A DNA stretch of 8,654 nt, taken from Burkholderiales bacterium. Lineage in GTDB: Bacteria > Pseudomonadota > Gammaproteobacteria > Burkholderiales > Burkholderiaceae. Under the pieces are notes generated by a model. It saw nothing but the letters and a program-made list of their open reading frames with translations, did no database searches and was not told where the DNA came from. Of the stretch, positions 6,444 to 8,654 are shown piece by piece. The first letter of the stretch is position 1. Every line of letters begins with the position of its first letter. Location of the stretch: NCBI GenBank assembly GCA_947372535.1, contig CANBUA010000211.1:1-8654 (forward strand), written 5' to 3'. A program made the translations under genes and the position numbers.

Positions 6444-7245
6444 GCGGTCGGCGTGGTTCAAGTTCAGTCCCAGAGTCGTACTTCATGATCGCGGTGGCCG
6501 GAAAGTCGTCGCGGGCCGCGTCCATGTCTGCTTCGGCCTGGGCGCGGCGGCGGGCCAGGGCAGCGTCCCACGCCTCGCATGATGCCATTGCATCGGCTGA
6601 TCCGCCAGCGTGACGTCCTGCTGCTTGTGAGGTCGATTCGGGCCGGGGTTGGCTCACCGTGCGCAGCAAGACGCGCAGGGCGCGGCCAGCCTGTCGGTCG
6701 CGCAAAGTAAGCCAGACCCAATGCCGATCCGAGCATTGCAGGCAGACATGGGGGCCCCATTGCAGGCGAAGGCGAGGCCAGACCGCCTTGCCGTCCAACT
6801 GGAAGCCGGGGGCAGGCCGTTCCGGGCTCGAGCCGGGCCGCTCGAAGCGTGCACCGGTTGATGTCGGCTTGCTCCGGCGCTCCCGTGGTGCGGGAAGACC
6901 GGGCCAGGGACCAAGCCAGCTCAACGTGGCTACCGGGCTGGCCTCTTGCTCTTGGGACGCAGCGCTCCGCCGCCAGTTCAGCCAGCCCCAGGCGGATGCT
7001 GCCAGAGCGACAGCCACTGGAGCCAGGACCTCGCTGAGACCGAGCCAGGCCGCAGCCCAGGCCAGACAGACCAACGCAGGCAGGCCATACAGCAAGAGCG
7101 CCGTCGCACGGGGCCAGGGGCTGCCGGCCACCAGACCGGGCCGCGCCACCCAAGTCAGGGCAGGCTCGGGCAGCGGCACCGCCTTGCCTGCGTCTGCAGG
7201 CGCCTTGTCTACATACTCAGATGCGCTTGAAGACCAGCGTGCCAT
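6436..7245 (-). CDS. Unrecognised two-helix membrane protein between fabF and rpoE (possibly YgfX/CptA-like)
   Basis: I do not recognise this protein with confidence. The longest reading is 269 residues. Two hydrophobic helices sit at about 47-68 and 72-90, ending in a basic stop-transfer WRR. A proline- and arginine-rich linker follows at about 112-147. Then comes a compact beta-like segment at about 154-197 with alternating hydrophobics and HWVWL, and finally an Ala/Arg-rich tail. A short helical hairpin followed by a small soluble domain containing 'LxLQ...WxWLxLR...LRxLL' resembles the YgfX/CptA family of small membrane proteins. That link is recall-based and tentative. The start is uncertain: the ATG at 7245 lies inside fabF, while an in-frame GTG at 7179 has an AGG seven bases upstream. 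The 3' end overlaps the rpoE start, so the gene is probably cotranscribed and translationally coupled with rpoE. Codon use matches its neighbours, and I see no sign of transfer. Confidence 0.72.
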   Translation of the reverse strand: MARWSSSASEYVDKAPADAGKAVPLPEPALTWVARPGLVAGSPWPRATALLLYGLPALVCLAWAAAWLGLSEVLAPVAVALAASAWGWLNWRRSAASQEQEASPVATLSWLGPWPGLPAPRERRSKPTSTGARFERPGSSPERPAPGFQLDGKAVWPRLRLQWGPHVCLQCSDRHWVWLTLRDRQAGRALRVLLRTVSQPRPESTSQAAGRHAGGSADAMASCEAWDAALARRRAQAEADMDAARDDFPATAIMKYDSGTELEPRRPHG

Positions 7246-8461
7246 TGGTGCCGCCGAAACCGAAGTTGTTCTTCAAGGCGACGTCGATCTTCATCTCCCG
7301 CGCGGTGTTGGCGCAGTAGTCCAGGTCACATTCCGGATCCTGGTTGAAGATGTTGATGGTGGGCGGAGACACCTGATGGTGGACCGCCAAGGCCGTGAAC
7401 ACGGACTCGATGCCACCCGCGCCACCCAGCAGATGGCCGGTCATGGACTTGGTCGAGTTGACGACCAGCTTTTTGGCGTGATCGCCAAAAGCCGCCTTGA
7501 TGGCGTTGGTTTCGTTCAGGTCACCCAGGGGCGTGGAGGTGCCGTGGGCGTTCAGGTACTGCACCTGATCGACGCTCATGCCGGCATCGCGCAAGGCGTT
7601 CAGCATGGAGCGCTTGGGGCCATCCACATCGGGCGCGGTCATGTGGTAGGCGTCGCCGCTCATGCCGAAGCCGGCGATTTCAGCGTAGATGCGGGCGCCA
7701 CGGGCCACCGCGCTGTCGTAGGACTCGACCACCATGACGCCAGAGCCTTCGCCCAGCACGAAGCCGTCGCGGTCCTTGTCCCAGGGGCGGGAGGCCGTGG
7801 TCGGGTCGTCGTTGCGGGTGGACAGGGCGCGGGCCGCGGCAAAGCCACCGACGCCCAGGGGGCTCACGGTGGCTTCGGCACCGCCGGCCACCATGATGTC
7901 GGCATCGCCGCACTGGATCAGGCGGGCCGCCAGACCAATGGCATGGAGGCCGGTGGTGCAGGCCGTGACCACACCCAGGTTCGGGCCTTTAAAGCCGAAC
8001 TGGATGGACACATGGCCCGAAATCATGTTGATGATGGAAGCTGGCACGAAGAACGGCGAAATGCGCCGGGGGCCGCGCTCCTTGTAGTCGGCGTGGGTCT
8101 GCTCGATCAGAGGCAGACCGCCGATGCCCGAGCCGACCATCACGCCGATGCGTTCGGCTTGCTCGGGACTCAGCGCTTCACCCGTGGCCAGACCGGCGTC
8201 GCGCACAGCTTGCATGCTGGCCGCCAGGCCGTAGTGGATGAAGGTGTCCATGTGACGGGCTTCTTTGGCGGGGATGTAATCCTCGATGTTGAAGCCCTTG
8301 ACCTCGCCCGCAAACTGGCAGGCAAACGCCGCGGGGTCGAATTTGGTGATGGTCTGGATGCCACTGCGACCTGCCAGCAAGTTGGTCCAGGAATCCTGGA
8401 CGTTGTTGCCAACGGGGGTCACCAGACCCAGACCCGTAACGACGACGCGACGACGGCTCAT
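7217..8461 (-). CDS. fabF: 3-oxoacyl-[acyl-carrier-protein] synthase II (KAS II)
   Basis: FabF condenses malonyl-ACP with acyl-ACP in the elongation cycle of fatty acid synthesis; in E. coli it also adjusts chain composition with temperature. The protein is 414 residues, the normal family length. The thiolase-fold Cys-His-His triad is visible: Cys168 in VVTACTTG, His306 in NAHGTSTPLGD and His343 in KSMTGHLLGGAGG. The glycine-rich C-terminal motif NNFGFGGTN is at 398-406. I chose the ATG at 8461 because MSRRRVVVTGLG is the usual start. An in-frame TTG 11 codons upstream (8494) would add an atypical MIRPLTFPPSS, and neither start has a good ribosome binding site. The gene lies directly downstream of acpP, its substrate carrier. 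Its last 29 bases overlap the longest reading of the next gene. Confidence 0.98.
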   Translation of the reverse strand: MSRRRVVVTGLGLVTPVGNNVQDSWTNLLAGRSGIQTITKFDPAAFACQFAGEVKGFNIEDYIPAKEARHMDTFIHYGLAASMQAVRDAGLATGEALSPEQAERIGVMVGSGIGGLPLIEQTHADYKERGPRRISPFFVPASIINMISGHVSIQFGFKGPNLGVVTACTTGLHAIGLAARLIQCGDADIMVAGGAEATVSPLGVGGFAAARALSTRNDDPTTASRPWDKDRDGFVLGEGSGVMVVESYDSAVARGARIYAEIAGFGMSGDAYHMTAPDVDGPKRSMLNALRDAGMSVDQVQYLNAHGTSTPLGDLNETNAIKAAFGDHAKKLVVNSTKSMTGHLLGGAGGIESVFTALAVHHQVSPPTINIFNQDPECDLDYCANTAREMKIDVALKNNFGFGGTNGTLVFKRI

Positions 8462-8506
8462 GCTTGATGGGGGAAAGGTCAATGGACGGATCAAAGCCAG
8501 AAAAAA

Positions 8507-8654
<148 letters not shown>

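Noticed and set aside
6444..6465. GAACTT at the rpoE start as a sigma-E -35 for rpoE
   Set aside because: At 16-17 bases downstream the sequence is ATGGA or TGGAT, not TCTGA-like, so no -10 pairs with it.
6659..8467. A 602-codon open frame on the plus strand opposite fabF and the neighbouring membrane gene
   Set aside because: It spans the antisense of two genes, has a low-complexity composition and no recognisable family, and lacks a convincing ribosome binding site.
8462..8506. Run of six Ts after the acpP stop as a terminator
   Set aside because: The only pairing available places the T run in the loop rather than after a stem, so it lacks terminator form. acpP and fabF are probably cotranscribed.

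Overview
The window looks like chromosomal backbone from a high-GC betaproteobacterium of the order Burkholderiales, probably near the Comamonadaceae or Sphaerotilus-Leptothrix group. The evidence is the gene order, the sequence of the RpoE core and the GC-rich codon use. No database search was possible, so the family-level placement is inference. Every supported gene lies on the minus strand, so the window is best read from its right end to its left end. I found no mobile element, RNA gene, CRISPR array or recent insertion.

In transcription order the window holds these parts. (1) The 3' part of acpP (acyl carrier protein) and complete fabF (3-oxoacyl-ACP synthase II) belong to fatty acid synthesis. 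(2) An unrecognised membrane protein with two predicted transmembrane helices overlaps the end of fabF and the start of rpoE. (3) rpoE (extracytoplasmic stress sigma factor) is followed by rseA (its membrane anti-sigma factor). (4) mucD (periplasmic HtrA/DegP-type protease with two PDZ domains) ends in a strong intrinsic terminator. (5) After a 424-base non-coding gap come lepA (elongation factor 4) and lepB (signal peptidase I), joined by a TGATG stop/start overlap. lepB runs off the left edge.

The genes fit one theme: making and guarding the envelope. AcpP and FabF make acyl chains, RpoE and RseA sense envelope damage, MucD degrades misfolded periplasmic proteins, and LepB processes secreted proteins. 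Two points stand out. First, an exact sigma-E type promoter (GAACTT, 16-base spacer, TCTGA) lies between rpoE and rseA, so RpoE probably drives its own anti-sigma factor and perhaps mucD. Second, rseB, which normally sits between rseA and mucD in this cluster, is absent, with only 214 bases there.

The gap before lepA is the most unusual non-coding stretch. It holds one perfect and two near-perfect DnaA boxes. It also holds a terminator-like hairpin whose eight-T tract runs directly into the lepA start codon. I do not see a wholly new multi-gene system here. The notable signals are regulatory ones around a conserved core.
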